64,000 nucleotides of DNA from MD308 sp051888795 (GTDB taxonomy: Bacteria; Bacillota; Clostridia; Lachnospirales; Lachnospiraceae). A program made the translations under genes and the position numbers. Position 1 is the first letter of the stretch. Every line of letters starts with the position of its first letter. The notes beneath the pieces were generated by a model, which was not told the origin of the DNA, ran no database searches, and saw only the letters and a list, made by a program, of their open reading frames with translations. The DNA lies in contig JBJFCD010000213.1 in assembly GCA_051888795.1 (NCBI GenBank), positions 45,797 through 109,796 on the forward strand, in the 5' to 3' direction. Of the stretch, positions 10,436 through 20,131 are shown in pieces.

Positions 10436-11878
10436 TTATTGCAAATGAAATACTGTACTTACAATTGCAAAATATACACTGATCGTACTGATGTCTACCA
10501 ATGTAGAAATCAGCGGTGTTGCCATGATCGCAGGATCCAGTCCTACCTTCTTGGCAATCAACGGAAGTGTACAACCTACAATCTTTGCGATAATGACTGT
10601 ACATGCCATTGTAACACCGATTGTAAGTGCCATCAGCGCATCCCCCTGTCCCATGATCATGATACGCAGTCCGTTTACAACTGCAAGAATCAGGCTGACG
10701 CAGACCGCCACACGGATTTCTTTCCAAATAACTTTTAAAAGATCTCTAAATTCAATCTCTCCGACAGCAAGTCCACGGATCATAAGTGTAGAACTCTGAG
10801 AACCACAGTTTCCTCCTGTACCGGTAAGCATCGGAACAAATCCGGTAAGCTGAGGCATCACTGAAATTGCCGCTTCGTAGCTGTTCATGATCATCTGCGT
10901 AACAGTTGCAGAAAGCATCAGGAATAACAACCACGGAATACGGCTCTTTACGTGCTCAAATACAGAAGTTCCAAAATAAGATTCATCATTCGGGTTGACA
11001 CCGGCCATGATACTGATATCTTCTGTTTCCTCTTCCTGCAATACAAGCATAGCGTCGTCAACCGTAACGATACCTACCATGCACTGTTCATGATCTACGA
11101 TCGGAAGGGCGATAAGACCGTATTTGGTAATGGTTCTGGCAACCTCCTCCTGATCATCCGTCGTATGGGCATACAGCATATTTGTATCCATAATTTCTTC
11201 AATCATTCTGGACTCACCGGTTGTCAGAAGATCCTTGATATCTACTACACCAATCAGCTTTCTTTTCTCTGTCACATAGCAGGTATAGATTGTCTCGCGG
11301 TTCAAACCGACCTGCCTGATCTTAAGAATTGCATCCTCAACTGTCATCTCTTTGCTGAGTGCAATATAGTCTACATTCATCACGCTTCCGGCACTGTCAT
11401 CCGGATATTGCAGAAGCTGATTGATCTGTACACGTTTTTCCTCGTCTGTCACCATGAGGAGACGGTCTACAACATTCGCAGGCATCTCTTCGAGAACGTC
11501 TACCGTATCGTCAAGATACATCTCTTCCATGACTTCTTCCAGCTCGGAATCTGTAAGAGCATTAATAAGAATCTCTCTCAGATCGCTGTTCATATAGGTA
11601 AATGTCTCAGCTGCCTCTTCCTTGGCAAGAAGTCTGAAGATCAGCACAAGCTGTTTTTCATTTACCTCTTCCAATATATCTGCAAGATCAACAGGGTACA
11701 TATTGTTAGAGAGCTCTTCCTTCAACTCTTTGAACTGCCTGTTATCAAGCATCTCCTGAATACGTTCAATCGTCAGTTCTTCCCGTTCTTCAGGATAATC
11801 ATAATCAAACTCGCTCTGCGCGACTGCATGACCCCATTCTTCAGCAGTAACATTACTCAGATCATCTTTGAAACCCAT
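10436..11878 (-). CDS. mgtE: MgtE-type magnesium transporter
   Basis: MgtE is a homodimeric Mg2+ channel of the cytoplasmic membrane. The 480-residue protein has the family's order: an acidic N-terminal helical domain (about 30-150), two CBS domains (about 155-275) that sense cytosolic Mg2+, then five membrane helices (about 300-480). The pore signature PMLTGTGGNCGSQSST and the late motif DPAIMATPLISTLVD are both present. An AAGGAGG site precedes the ATG. It is divergent from tmcAL with about 117 bp between starts. I looked for an M-box riboswitch there and the space is too short; Mg2+ control is more likely through the CBS domains. Confidence 0.95.
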   Translation of the reverse strand: MGFKDDLSNVTAEEWGHAVAQSEFDYDYPEEREELTIERIQEMLDNRQFKELKEELSNNMYPVDLADILEEVNEKQLVLIFRLLAKEEAAETFTYMNSDLREILINALTDSELEEVMEEMYLDDTVDVLEEMPANVVDRLLMVTDEEKRVQINQLLQYPDDSAGSVMNVDYIALSKEMTVEDAILKIRQVGLNRETIYTCYVTEKRKLIGVVDIKDLLTTGESRMIEEIMDTNMLYAHTTDDQEEVARTITKYGLIALPIVDHEQCMVGIVTVDDAMLVLQEEETEDISIMAGVNPNDESYFGTSVFEHVKSRIPWLLFLMLSATVTQMIMNSYEAAISVMPQLTGFVPMLTGTGGNCGSQSSTLMIRGLAVGEIEFRDLLKVIWKEIRVAVCVSLILAVVNGLRIMIMGQGDALMALTIGVTMACTVIIAKIVGCTLPLIAKKVGLDPAIMATPLISTLVDISTISVYFAIVSTVFHLQ

Positions 11879-11935
11879 ATATACCCTCCTTCCTCACTTT
11901 GCTCCATTTAAAAACAACAATGACACGTGCATAAT

Positions 11936-11964
11936 TTGCGAACTCTGTCAAACTATAGTATAAT
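11936..11964 (+). promoter_or_regulatory. Sigma-A promoter for tmcAL
   Basis: TTGCGA (11936-11941) and a perfect TATAAT (11959-11964) are spaced by 17 bp, about 31 bp before the ATG at 11996. AAGGAG at 11984-11989 provides the ribosome binding site. Confidence 0.75.
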
Positions 11965-11995
11965 AAATTTTAACGAAATATACAAGGAGATTCTT

Positions 11996-13279
11996 ATGAA
12001 AGTCGTCGGGTTAATCGCTGAATACAATCCGTTTCACAACGGACATTTATACCATATAGAAAAAGCAAAAGAGATCACAGGTGCTGATTATGTAATTGTT
12101 GTAATGAGTGGAAATTTTGTCCAGCGCGGCGCACCTGCCATCATGCCAAAACATATCCGTGCAGAAGTTGCACTGGAAGCTGGTGTCCCTTTAGTCCTTG
12201 AGCTGCCTGTCTGCTTTGCGACAGGAAGTGCCGAATATTTTGCCGCCGGAGCAATTTCACTTCTTGAGAACCTCGGATGTGTGGATTCTATTTGTTTCGG
12301 AAGTGAATGCGGAGATTATGAGCTGCTGGAAAAGATAGCCCGTGTAACCGCTGACGAGCCGGAAGAATATAAGAATCTTCTTAAAAAACATCTCTCAAAT
12401 GGTTTTTCATTTCCACTTGCAAGGCAGCGGGCACTTCAGGAATATTTTCACGATGATACACTGGATAAAGTTCTGGAACAGCCTAACAACATTCTTGGAG
12501 TGGAATATATTAAAGCCTTATACAGAACAAAAAGCCATATGAAAGCATACACAATCAAACGCATGGTATCCGGCTATCACGATGACTCGCTAAACTCCGG
12601 CTATAGCTCTGCTTCTGCGATTCGAAAGCTTCTCGCGTACACCGGACGTTCTCTCAGGCTAGAGTCAGACGGTATGTTTGATGAGCCAAGCCTCTCCGAA
12701 GTATTAACAAGGCTGGAGACCGAAGTTCCAAAGGAATGTATCCGTTTTCTGGAAGAAACTCATCATACCAGATATCCAATTTATGAAAATGATTTTTCTT
12801 CCATTTTAAAATATAAGCTTTTGACAGAAACAAAGGAAACATTGACAGAATATCTTGATGTCACAGAAGAAATTGCAAACCGGATCATGAACCATACGAA
12901 TTATTTTATCACTATCGACCAGTTCTGCAATCTTTTAAAAACGAAAGATACTACTTATGCGAGAATCAGCAGATGCCTCTTCCACATTCTTTTAAACATT
13001 AAAGTTTCCGATATGCAGCTCTTTAAAGAACAGGGATACTGCCAATACGCAAGAGTTCTTGGTTTTCGAAAGGATGGGAAAAAACTTCTTTCCACTATAA
13101 AAAAATACAGCGACACACCACTGATCACAAAGCTGTCACAAACCGAGTCTTTATCCGAATCCGGACAGCTCATGATAAAACAGGATATCTTCGCAGCAAA
13201 TCTCTACGAGAGTATCGTAACCGATAAATTCAAACAGCCATTTATTAACGAATATAAACAGCAGGTGGTAAGGATATAA
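11996..13279 (+). CDS. tmcAL: tRNA(Met) cytidine acetate ligase (TmcAL family)
   Basis: Members of this family (formerly YlbM/DUF795) activate acetate with ATP and acetylate the wobble cytidine of elongator tRNA-Met. The 427-residue protein begins MKVVGLIAEYNPFHNGH, with the nucleotidyltransferase HxGH motif at H14-N-G-H17. Later motifs include MSGNFVQRGAPAI and SGYSSASAIRKLL, both typical. An upstream in-frame ATG at 11927 lies before the promoter -10, so the start at 11996, with AAGGAG 6 bp away, is preferred. It is monocistronic, with its terminator overlapping the stop codon. Confidence 0.93.
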   Translation: MKVVGLIAEYNPFHNGHLYHIEKAKEITGADYVIVVMSGNFVQRGAPAIMPKHIRAEVALEAGVPLVLELPVCFATGSAEYFAAGAISLLENLGCVDSICFGSECGDYELLEKIARVTADEPEEYKNLLKKHLSNGFSFPLARQRALQEYFHDDTLDKVLEQPNNILGVEYIKALYRTKSHMKAYTIKRMVSGYHDDSLNSGYSSASAIRKLLAYTGRSLRLESDGMFDEPSLSEVLTRLETEVPKECIRFLEETHHTRYPIYENDFSSILKYKLLTETKETLTEYLDVTEEIANRIMNHTNYFITIDQFCNLLKTKDTTYARISRCLFHILLNIKVSDMQLFKEQGYCQYARVLGFRKDGKKLLSTIKKYSDTPLITKLSQTESLSESGQLMIKQDIFAANLYESIVTDKFKQPFINEYKQQVVRI

Positions 13280-13296
13280 TCCTTCCACCTGTTGTT
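13257..13296 (+). terminator. Terminator shared by convergent tmcAL and degV
   Basis: A long imperfect hairpin (arms 13257-13274 and 13280-13296, 5-nt loop, one bulge and one mismatch) spans the tmcAL stop codon. The + strand is followed by a T-rich run. degV ends at 13303 on the other strand, so the same hairpin can serve both directions. Confidence 0.7.
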
Positions 13297-13302
13297 CTTA
13301 TC

Positions 13303-14160
13303 TTAATATTCCACTACCTTTGTGCATGCAATTGCAACTGACCCTGCTCCGATGTGGCAGGATACACTTAGTGACAATGGATCCATATGTACGTCATATC
13401 CCGGAAATCTTTCTTCAATTTCTTTTTTCCAGGTTTCTGCTTCTTCCTCTGTACATGTGTAGGCTGCCATAAGTTTTACTTCTTTTCCTGCAAAACGCTC
13501 ATTGATATCTTTCTCCATAGCATCAAGCATTTTCTTTTTTGCAGCTTTCATTCCGCGCACTTTAGCAAACGCATCTAACTTTTCTCCCTGGATAGTAAGT
13601 ACCGGTTTAATGTTCAGTACTGCGCCGAGTGCTGCGCCTGCGGCTGTCACACGTCCGCCTTTTTTCAAATATTTTAATGTATCAACTGTTATATAGATAC
13701 TGGCTTCCAGCTTTTCGCGCATAAGAACATCCACAATTTCCTGAGAACTCATACCCTTATTTACCATCTCAACTGCATCTAAAACAGCCTGACGCTGAGT
13801 AATTGAAATTCTCTGGTTATCTACTACATGGACTTTCCCGTCATAATCCTGTGAAAGTGCCATAGCTGTCTCACAGGAGCTGCTGAGTCCGCTGGACATC
13901 GGAATATGGATAATCTCGTCATATTCTTTTAATATTCCGTCCCACAGTTCCATTACATCTGCAGGGGAAGGCTGAGATGTAGAAATATCTGCATCTTCAT
14001 CCAGTTTTTTATAAAACTCTTCCTGCGTCAGAGTGATATCTTCAAAATACATCTTTTCATTAATAAAAAACGGCATTGGCAGAACTCTGATTCCAAGCTC
14101 CTCTGCCTGCTTTTGTGTAATTCCACTGTTGCTGTCTGTTACAACTGCTATCTTTCCCAT
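13303..14160 (-). CDS. DegV family fatty-acid-binding protein
   Basis: DegV/FakB proteins bind a single fatty acid and, with a FakA kinase, present it for phosphorylation. The 285-residue length fits. The N-terminal motif is KIAVVTDSNSGIT, with MSSGLSSSCETA and then KKGGRVTAAGAALGAVLNIKP, the conserved lid and binding segments. The ATG at 14160 has an AGAGGT site; an in-frame start 36 bp upstream lacks one. It is the last gene of the polA-coaE-walJ-ACT-DUF711 series, 48 bp after DUF711. No fakA is visible in this window, so the exact role remains family-level. Confidence 0.9.
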   Translation of the reverse strand: MGKIAVVTDSNSGITQKQAEELGIRVLPMPFFINEKMYFEDITLTQEEFYKKLDEDADISTSQPSPADVMELWDGILKEYDEIIHIPMSSGLSSSCETAMALSQDYDGKVHVVDNQRISITQRQAVLDAVEMVNKGMSSQEIVDVLMREKLEASIYITVDTLKYLKKGGRVTAAGAALGAVLNIKPVLTIQGEKLDAFAKVRGMKAAKKKMLDAMEKDINERFAGKEVKLMAAYTCTEEEAETWKKEIEERFPGYDVHMDPLSLSVSCHIGAGSVAIACTKVVEY

Positions 14161-14208
14161 CTTTTTTACCTCTCTACTAATTCTAAATTCGAACACCTAA
14201 AAATTATC

Positions 14209-15573
14209 CTAATTCTTAAAACTATGTATTGGTGCCGGAATTCTTCCTTTTCTATTTATAAAAGTACTGCAATCGAATTCATTTACCGGCATGATTGGTG
14301 CATATCCAAGAAGCCCTCCGAATTCAGCCGTGTCACCTACATCTTTACCGATAACAGGAATAAGACGAACTGCTGTTGTCTTCTGATTCACCATTCCAAT
14401 AGCCATCTCATCGGCAATAATACCGGATATCGTACTTGCTTTTGTTTTTCCCGGTATCGCAATCATATCAAGCCCTACGGAACATACACAAGTCATCGCT
14501 TCCAATTTTTCCAGAGAAAGCGAGCCTGCATTTACCGCATCAATCATTCCCTGATCTTCGCTGACCGGAATAAATGCTCCACTTAAGCCACCCACATAAG
14601 ACGATGCCATAACACCACCTTTTTTCACCTGATCATTGAGCATTGCAAGCGCTGCGGTCGTCCCTGGAGCCCCAACTCTTTCAAGACCTATCTCTTCCAG
14701 AATCTCAGCAACGCTGTCACCCACTGCTGGTGTAGGTGCAAGGGAAAGATCAACGATTCCAAAAGGAATTCCCATCCGTTTAGATGCCTCTCCGGCTACA
14801 AGCTGTCCGACTCTGGTAACTTTAAATGCAGTCTTTTTAATTGTTTCGCAAAGTTTTTCAAAGCCTTCACCGCGAACCTGCTCAAGCGCATGTTTGACAA
14901 CTCCCGGTCCGCTGACACCAACATTTATCACAGCATCTCCTTCTGTAACTCCAAGAAATGCTCCCGCCATAAATGGGTTATCATCCGGTGCATTGCAAAA
15001 TATTACAAGCTTCGCACATCCAAGTGAATCCTGATCTTTGGTTTCCTCTGCCGTCCTTTTTACAATCTCTCCGCACAAACGTACAGCATCCATATTAATA
15101 CCGGTTTTTGTGGAACCCACATTTACAGAACTGCACACTCTTTCAGTACATGCAAGAGCTTTCGGAATAGAACATATCAGATTCTCATCACTTGCTGTCA
15201 TTGCCTTCGATACCAGTGCAGAATAACCACCAATAAAATTCACTCCGACTTCTTTCGCTGCCTTATCAAGCGTTTTCGCAATAGTCACAAAATCTTCGGG
15301 GCACGTACATGCCGCCCCTCCTATGAGACCGATAGGCGTGACTGAAATACGCTTATTTACAATCGGAATTCCAAATTCCAGTTCAATCCTCTCACCGGTT
15401 TCTACAAGATTCTTTGCTAATGTCGTAATTTTCTTATAGATGTTCTCATTCAGTTTGTCCAAGTCAGAATCAATACAATCCAAAAGGCTGATACCAAGTG
15501 TAATTGTACGCACATCCAGATTTTCCTGACTGATCATTTGCTGTGTTTCTAATACTTCAAATTGATTAATCAT
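14209..15573 (-). CDS. DUF711 / PFL family protein (UPF0210)
   Basis: This 454-residue protein belongs to the UPF0210/DUF711 family, distantly related in fold to glycyl-radical enzyme-like proteins but lacking a known reaction. The protein has glycine-rich conserved segments such as GGAACTCPEDF, NVGVSGPGVVKHAL and SSYVGGLSGAFIPVSEDQG, and a late AIPGKTKASTISGIIADE. The gene follows the ACT-domain gene by 21 bp. The pairing of a small ACT protein with DUF711 is a recurring arrangement in Firmicutes, suggesting that the ACT partner regulates or complexes with it. Family assignment is secure; function unknown. Confidence 0.9.
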   Translation of the reverse strand: MINQFEVLETQQMISQENLDVRTITLGISLLDCIDSDLDKLNENIYKKITTLAKNLVETGERIELEFGIPIVNKRISVTPIGLIGGAACTCPEDFVTIAKTLDKAAKEVGVNFIGGYSALVSKAMTASDENLICSIPKALACTERVCSSVNVGSTKTGINMDAVRLCGEIVKRTAEETKDQDSLGCAKLVIFCNAPDDNPFMAGAFLGVTEGDAVINVGVSGPGVVKHALEQVRGEGFEKLCETIKKTAFKVTRVGQLVAGEASKRMGIPFGIVDLSLAPTPAVGDSVAEILEEIGLERVGAPGTTAALAMLNDQVKKGGVMASSYVGGLSGAFIPVSEDQGMIDAVNAGSLSLEKLEAMTCVCSVGLDMIAIPGKTKASTISGIIADEMAIGMVNQKTTAVRLIPVIGKDVGDTAEFGGLLGYAPIMPVNEFDCSTFINRKGRIPAPIHSFKN

Positions 15574-15594
15574 ATATATCCTGCCCTCTCTATA

Positions 15595-15867
15595 CTATAG
15601 TCTGTGCATCTTTTCAAAGATCTCTGCTCTCTGGCACTGAATCTTTACCCCGATGGCTACTCCGAGTTCCGAAAGCTCACTGGATACAACAGCAATCTCT
15701 TTTTTACTGTCTGTCGCATCCACAACAGCCATCATGTTAAAATATCCATTTACTATAGTCTGAGAAATATCCAGGATGTTAATGTTTGCCTCAGCAAGAT
15801 AAGTGCATACTTTGGCTATAATTCCTACGGTGTCTTTTCCTACTACTGTGATGATACATTTTTTCAT
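15595..15867 (-). CDS. ACT domain protein (UPF0237)
   Basis: A 90-residue stand-alone ACT domain, related to the small GcvR-like ligand-binding modules. The beta-alpha-beta opening reads KKCIITVVGKDTVGIIAKVC, followed by NINILDISQTIV, both standard for the family. Such domains usually bind amino acids and dimerise. An AAGGAGG site precedes the ATG. It sits between walJ and DUF711 with gaps of 24 and 21 bp. A partner role with DUF711 is inference from the conserved pairing. Confidence 0.92.
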   Translation of the reverse strand: MKKCIITVVGKDTVGIIAKVCTYLAEANINILDISQTIVNGYFNMMAVVDATDSKKEIAVVSSELSELGVAIGVKIQCQRAEIFEKMHRL

Positions 15868-15891
15868 CTGTTTCCTCCTTGGTGTAAACTG

Positions 15892-16689
15892 TTATAATGT
15901 AACGATGTCCGAAACAGTATCCCGTTTCGCAACCATAATAGGAATATCCTCTCCTCTGTAGGGATTGTCTCCCATAGTAATCTCCAGCTTTACTGTCTCA
16001 TAAGCAAGCTGTTCGTAATTGTTCTCCTTGCTGAGATGCCCCAAAATTACTGACTGGAGTTTGTCATGTAGTATATCACAAAGAAGCCTGCCTGACGATT
16101 CATTTGAAAGATGTCCTTTATCTCCCATTACCCTCCGTTTCAAAGGATACGGATAAGGTCCCACTTCAAGCATATGAATGTCATGGTTTGCTTCCAGAAC
16201 TACCGCGTTCAGGTTTTTTAAACGTTTTATAATATAATCATCATATGTTCCAAGGTCTGTTGCGACTGCCATCGCCTTCGTCCCGTCTTCAATACGGTAT
16301 CCTGATGGCTCATTTGCATCATGAGAAATGGCAAATGGCAGAATATCAAGTGACCCTAATGTAAAATTCTTATCTATCTGCACTTCATGTAAAATCCCCT
16401 CGGGCAGTTTCCCGAGAGAATTACATTTCTTAATTCCTTCAATTGTTCCTTTTGTTGCATAGATTGGAACTTCATATTTTCGGCAGAACACACCTAATCC
16501 CTGAATGTGATCAATATGTTCATGGGTGACTAATATACCGTTAAGCTCTTTGCCTTTCACATCGAGCTTGCAAAGTCCCTGTTCCACTCTTTTTTTACTG
16601 ATTCCGGCATCTACAAGAAGATGTGTGTGTTCATCTCCCACATAGATGCAGTTTCCGCTGCTTCCGCTGGCTATACTGCATAATCTCAT
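15892..16689 (-). CDS. walJ: MBL-fold hydrolase of the WalJ/YycJ type
   Basis: A 265-residue metallo-beta-lactamase-fold protein. The metal-binding motif THEHIDH (H56, H58, D60, H61) and the opening SIASGSSGNCIYVG are those of YycJ/WalJ. In Bacillus this protein is linked to coordination of wall growth and division and to a mismatch repair-type exonuclease role. The later conserved segments ISHDANEPSGYRI and SNESSGRLL fit. Here it is not with the walRK genes but between coaE (17 bp) and the ACT gene (24 bp). The gene name is by similarity; the hydrolase family is secure. Confidence 0.88.
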   Translation of the reverse strand: MRLCSIASGSSGNCIYVGDEHTHLLVDAGISKKRVEQGLCKLDVKGKELNGILVTHEHIDHIQGLGVFCRKYEVPIYATKGTIEGIKKCNSLGKLPEGILHEVQIDKNFTLGSLDILPFAISHDANEPSGYRIEDGTKAMAVATDLGTYDDYIIKRLKNLNAVVLEANHDIHMLEVGPYPYPLKRRVMGDKGHLSNESSGRLLCDILHDKLQSVILGHLSKENNYEQLAYETVKLEITMGDNPYRGEDIPIMVAKRDTVSDIVTL

Positions 16690-16706
16690 ATGTAATCCTG
16701 CCCGCC

Positions 16707-17297
16707 TTATAAATCTTTGATAATTTTATCCAGCTGCATCATCGTCTCAGCAAAAACACCACTGTTATCAATGACTCTGTCGCAGTTTTTCAGGAACATA
16801 TCTTTGGGAAGCTGAGCTGCAATAATCTCATCAATTTTCTGTGCGTCATAACCTCTGGAGAAATAGAGACGGTTTCTTCTTATCTCATCTTCAACATAAA
16901 TGTACCACAGCTCATCACAAATCTCATCATAATGATCTTCTATCAAAAGCGCAGATTCCACAACAAAAATATTTGTGTGTTTACGCTCTTCATGAGCAAT
17001 TTTCTTACGGATTTCTTCTTTTACAGCCGGATGAACGATGCTGTTTAAAAATTCAAGCTCTTCCTGATTGGAAAATACAATACCTGCAAGTCTCTCACGG
17101 TCAAGCTCTCCTTTTTCATCCAGGATCTCTTCACCAAAATGCTCCACGATTGCATCAAAACATGCACCACCCTTTTTCTGAAGCTTTTTCCCGACTTTAT
17201 CTGCCTGACAGATGGTTGCCCCGTACTTATTGTTAAGATATTCAAGAATCTGTGTCTTTCCGGCTCCTACTCCGCCGGTAATCCCTATGATTTTCAT
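16707..17297 (-). CDS. coaE: Dephospho-CoA kinase
   Basis: CoaE phosphorylates the 3' hydroxyl of dephospho-CoA, the last step of coenzyme A synthesis. The 196-residue protein starts KIIGITGGVGAGKTQIL, a P-loop at residues 8-15, and has IVHPAVKEEI and SALLIE segments typical of the family. It lies 64 bp after polA, a common Firmicutes order (polA-coaE), and 17 bp before walJ. The length fits the usual 195-205. Confidence 0.95.
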   Translation of the reverse strand: MKIIGITGGVGAGKTQILEYLNNKYGATICQADKVGKKLQKKGGACFDAIVEHFGEEILDEKGELDRERLAGIVFSNQEELEFLNSIVHPAVKEEIRKKIAHEERKHTNIFVVESALLIEDHYDEICDELWYIYVEDEIRRNRLYFSRGYDAQKIDEIIAAQLPKDMFLKNCDRVIDNSGVFAETMMQLDKIIKDL

Positions 17298-17361
17298 TGT
17301 TTTCTCCTCCCTGATATTACAGTTTTTTGTATTTCTTCTATACCATGCAATCTATCTCATG

Positions 17362-19977
17362 TTATTTTGCCTCATACCAGTTTGTTCCTGTATGCATATC
17401 TATCTCCAGCGGCACATGTAAGTTGGCCGCCTGCTCCATCTCTTCCTTCAATATCTGTTTGACACATTCAAGCTCTGGTTCCCATGCCTCTATCAAAAGT
17501 TCGTCGTGAACCTGAAGTACAAGTTTCGATTTCATATGATTTTCACGCAGTCTATTTTCTACGCCGATCATCGCAATCTTCATAATATCTGCCGCTGTCC
17601 CCTGAATCGGAGAATTCATAGCAACTCTTTCTCCGAAAGAACGCTGCATGAAATTACTGGAAGAAAGCTCCGGAACGGGTCTTCGTCTTCCAAACAAAGT
17701 CGTTACATACCCATCCTTTTTCGCATTTTCAACAGTTCTGTCAAGAAATGCCTTAATTCCAGGATAAGTGTGAAAATAATCTTCAATATACTTTGCCGCT
17801 TCTTTTCTGGAAATACTAAGATCCTGACTCAGTCCGAAAGAACTGATTCCATACACAATTCCGAAATTGACCGCTTTCGCATTACGTCTCTGCAGATCTG
17901 TCACTTCATCAAACGGTACATGGAATACCTGAGATGCTGTAACCCTGTGAATATCTGCCTCTTCTCTGTAAGCCTTTATCAATTGCTCATCTCCGGAACA
18001 ATGAGCCAGAACTCGAAGCTCAATCTGGGAATAATCTGCATCTACAAACACATATCCTTCTTCCGGAACAAATACTTTACGAATAAGTCTTCCAAGCTCC
18101 ATCCGGATTGGAATATTCTGAAGGTTCGGTTCTGTACTGCTGATTCTTCCGGTTGCAGTAATTGTCTGATTAAATTTACCATGGATCCTGCCATCCTCGC
18201 AAATAAAATTTGCAAGACCGTCTGCATAAGTTGATTTTAACTTTGCAAGCTGTCTGTATTCAAGAATCTTTGCAATCACCGGATAATCCGGTGCCAATTT
18301 CTCAAGAACATCAGCCGCAGTAGAATAACCGGTCTTGGTTTTCTTTCCTCCGGATATTCCCATCTTTTCAAATAAGATTACCCCAAGCTGTTTCGGAGAA
18401 TTGATGTTAAATGTCTCGCCTGCATCCTCATAGATTTCTTTTTCAAGTTCTACAATTCTCTTATAAAGCTGGTCTCCATATATTTTCAAAGCTTCTGCTT
18501 CAACTTTTACACCATTTTCTTCCATCTCATAGAGCGTAAACACAAGAGGCATCTCAATGTCGATAAAAAGCCTGTCCATTCCGGCTTCTGAAAGCTTCTT
18601 AAAAAGCTTTTCTGCGGAGGCAAATACCGTATATGCTTCATAACAGATTTTTACAATCTGCTCTGCCTTATCCTCCAGCATCAGATCAAGCTGCTCTCTT
18701 GCCACATCTTCCGGTGTATATCCACTGTTCAGCGGATTCAGAAGATATGCAGCGACAAGCACATCAAAACAGTTTTCCCGTTTTTTAATATCGAGATACT
18801 TAAGGGCACTCTTTAAGTCAAACATTGCAAACCTGCCTACACTGTCCGCAACCAGAGAAACCTCTTCAAGAAGCCATTCCTCTTCAATGCCATTTCCGCA
18901 TCTGATGCAATATATATCTTTCTTTGAAAAGCAAAGACCAATTCCACCAAGTCCTGCACTATTTGCAAAAAGCGGAAGAACATTTTCTGTATCTTTAAAG
19001 ATCACTGCTCCGACACACTCTGCGCTTTTCGCTTTTTCAAAAATCTTCTCAGCCTCGTTTTTATCTGAAATATTTTTAAAATAATCTTCTATCTTATTAG
19101 ACGGAGCCGAAACATCAAAGCGCCCCAGGAGATTTTTAAACTGAAGACGTTTAAAATATGCATACGCCTCCTCTGTATAAATATTTCCAAGTTTCGCCTC
19201 AGAAAAATTATATTCGAAATCTGCATCACATTTTATTGTAGCAAGCTCTTTACTCATCACTGCCAGATCCCAGTGTTCTTTCAGTGCCTTGGATGCACGC
19301 GGAGGCTTAATCTCATCCACGTGTGCATATGCATTTTCAATGGAATGATATTCTGTAATTATCTTTGTGGCTGTCTTTTCACCCACACTTGGAACACCGG
19401 GAATATTATCAGAAGTATCGCCCATCAGTGCTTTCAGATCAATAAATTCTGTCGGCGTTACCTGATAACGCTCATGTACATCTTTGGCGTAATAATCTTC
19501 CACCTCTGTACGTCCCTGTTTTGTCTTTGGAATGCGAATCTTTACATGCTCCGTTGCGAGCTGCAGAAGATCTCTGTCACCGGAAATGATGGTCACTTCC
19601 ATCCCGCTCTCTTCTCCGCGTTTTGAAAGTGTTCCGAGAAGATCGTCTGCCTCAAGCCCGGCAGCTTCAATAATCTTGATGCCCATGGATCTGAGGACAT
19701 CTTTCATTACCGGGACCTGTTGGCGAAGCTCATCCGCCATCGGCTTTCTGGTGCCTTTATACTCTTCATACATTTCATGCCGGAATGTCGGTGCATGTAC
19801 ATCAAAAGCTACTGTTAAATATTCCGGCTTCTCCTCTTCGAGTAATTTAAACATTATATTGAGAAAACCGTAAATCGCATTTGTATGAAGGCCTTCAGAA
19901 TTTGTGAGGTCCGGAAGCCCGTAAAATGCTCGGTTCAAGATACTGTGTCCATCAATTAAAACAATCTTTTCGCTCAT
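17362..19977 (-). CDS. polA: DNA polymerase I
   Basis: Repair and Okazaki-fragment polymerase, 871 residues. Residues 1-300 form the 5'-3' exonuclease (LIDGHSILNRAFYG, then GDTSDNIPGVPSVGEKTA). The C-terminal polymerase carries motif A DYSQIELRVLAH (D648), motif B RRNAKAVNFGIVYG and motif C VHDEL (D825). The central region at about 315-480 keeps the size of the proofreading domain, but the DxE metal-binding motif expected near its start is not there (VGAVIFKDTE instead). So proofreading is probably lost, as in Bacillus PolA. GAAGGAG precedes the ATG. It leads the operon, downstream of the tRNA-Leu terminator. Confidence 0.96.
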   Translation of the reverse strand: MSEKIVLIDGHSILNRAFYGLPDLTNSEGLHTNAIYGFLNIMFKLLEEEKPEYLTVAFDVHAPTFRHEMYEEYKGTRKPMADELRQQVPVMKDVLRSMGIKIIEAAGLEADDLLGTLSKRGEESGMEVTIISGDRDLLQLATEHVKIRIPKTKQGRTEVEDYYAKDVHERYQVTPTEFIDLKALMGDTSDNIPGVPSVGEKTATKIITEYHSIENAYAHVDEIKPPRASKALKEHWDLAVMSKELATIKCDADFEYNFSEAKLGNIYTEEAYAYFKRLQFKNLLGRFDVSAPSNKIEDYFKNISDKNEAEKIFEKAKSAECVGAVIFKDTENVLPLFANSAGLGGIGLCFSKKDIYCIRCGNGIEEEWLLEEVSLVADSVGRFAMFDLKSALKYLDIKKRENCFDVLVAAYLLNPLNSGYTPEDVAREQLDLMLEDKAEQIVKICYEAYTVFASAEKLFKKLSEAGMDRLFIDIEMPLVFTLYEMEENGVKVEAEALKIYGDQLYKRIVELEKEIYEDAGETFNINSPKQLGVILFEKMGISGGKKTKTGYSTAADVLEKLAPDYPVIAKILEYRQLAKLKSTYADGLANFICEDGRIHGKFNQTITATGRISSTEPNLQNIPIRMELGRLIRKVFVPEEGYVFVDADYSQIELRVLAHCSGDEQLIKAYREEADIHRVTASQVFHVPFDEVTDLQRRNAKAVNFGIVYGISSFGLSQDLSISRKEAAKYIEDYFHTYPGIKAFLDRTVENAKKDGYVTTLFGRRRPVPELSSSNFMQRSFGERVAMNSPIQGTAADIMKIAMIGVENRLRENHMKSKLVLQVHDELLIEAWEPELECVKQILKEEMEQAANLHVPLEIDMHTGTNWYEAK

Positions 19978-20078
19978 GTTATCTCCTTCAAAGACAAAAA
20001 ATCATCTTATACTATACACCAAAATAAGATATTTTAAAAGGATTATGAATAATTTTTGCCCCTTTTCTTGGTTTTGGT

Positions 20079-20121
20079 CAAAAAAAACACTGGAAACCGC
20101 GCATTTTCGGTATCCAGTGTT
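20079..20121 (-). terminator. Terminator of the tRNA-Leu transcript
   Basis: A strong hairpin (AACACTGGA arm 20113-20121 with 20086-20094, extended inside by ACCG/CGGT) is followed on the minus strand by a run of eight T residues. It separates the tRNA from polA. Confidence 0.88.
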
Positions 20122-20131
20122 CATAGTTAAC

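Noticed and set aside
10952..11911. A 319-codon open frame on the + strand
   Set aside because: It is antisense to mgtE, has no ribosome site and reads Cys/His/Phe/Ile-rich text without domains. mgtE is unmistakable.
11879..11995. Possible M-box Mg2+ riboswitch before mgtE
   Set aside because: The divergent space is only 117 bp and shared with the tmcAL promoter; no M-box core was seen.
17506..18234. A 242-codon + strand frame
   Set aside because: Antisense to the polymerase domain of polA; no start signals and shadow-type composition.
19978..20078. Promoter before polA
   Set aside because: TATAGT and TATAAG boxes occur but with no acceptable -35 at the right distance; too weak to list.
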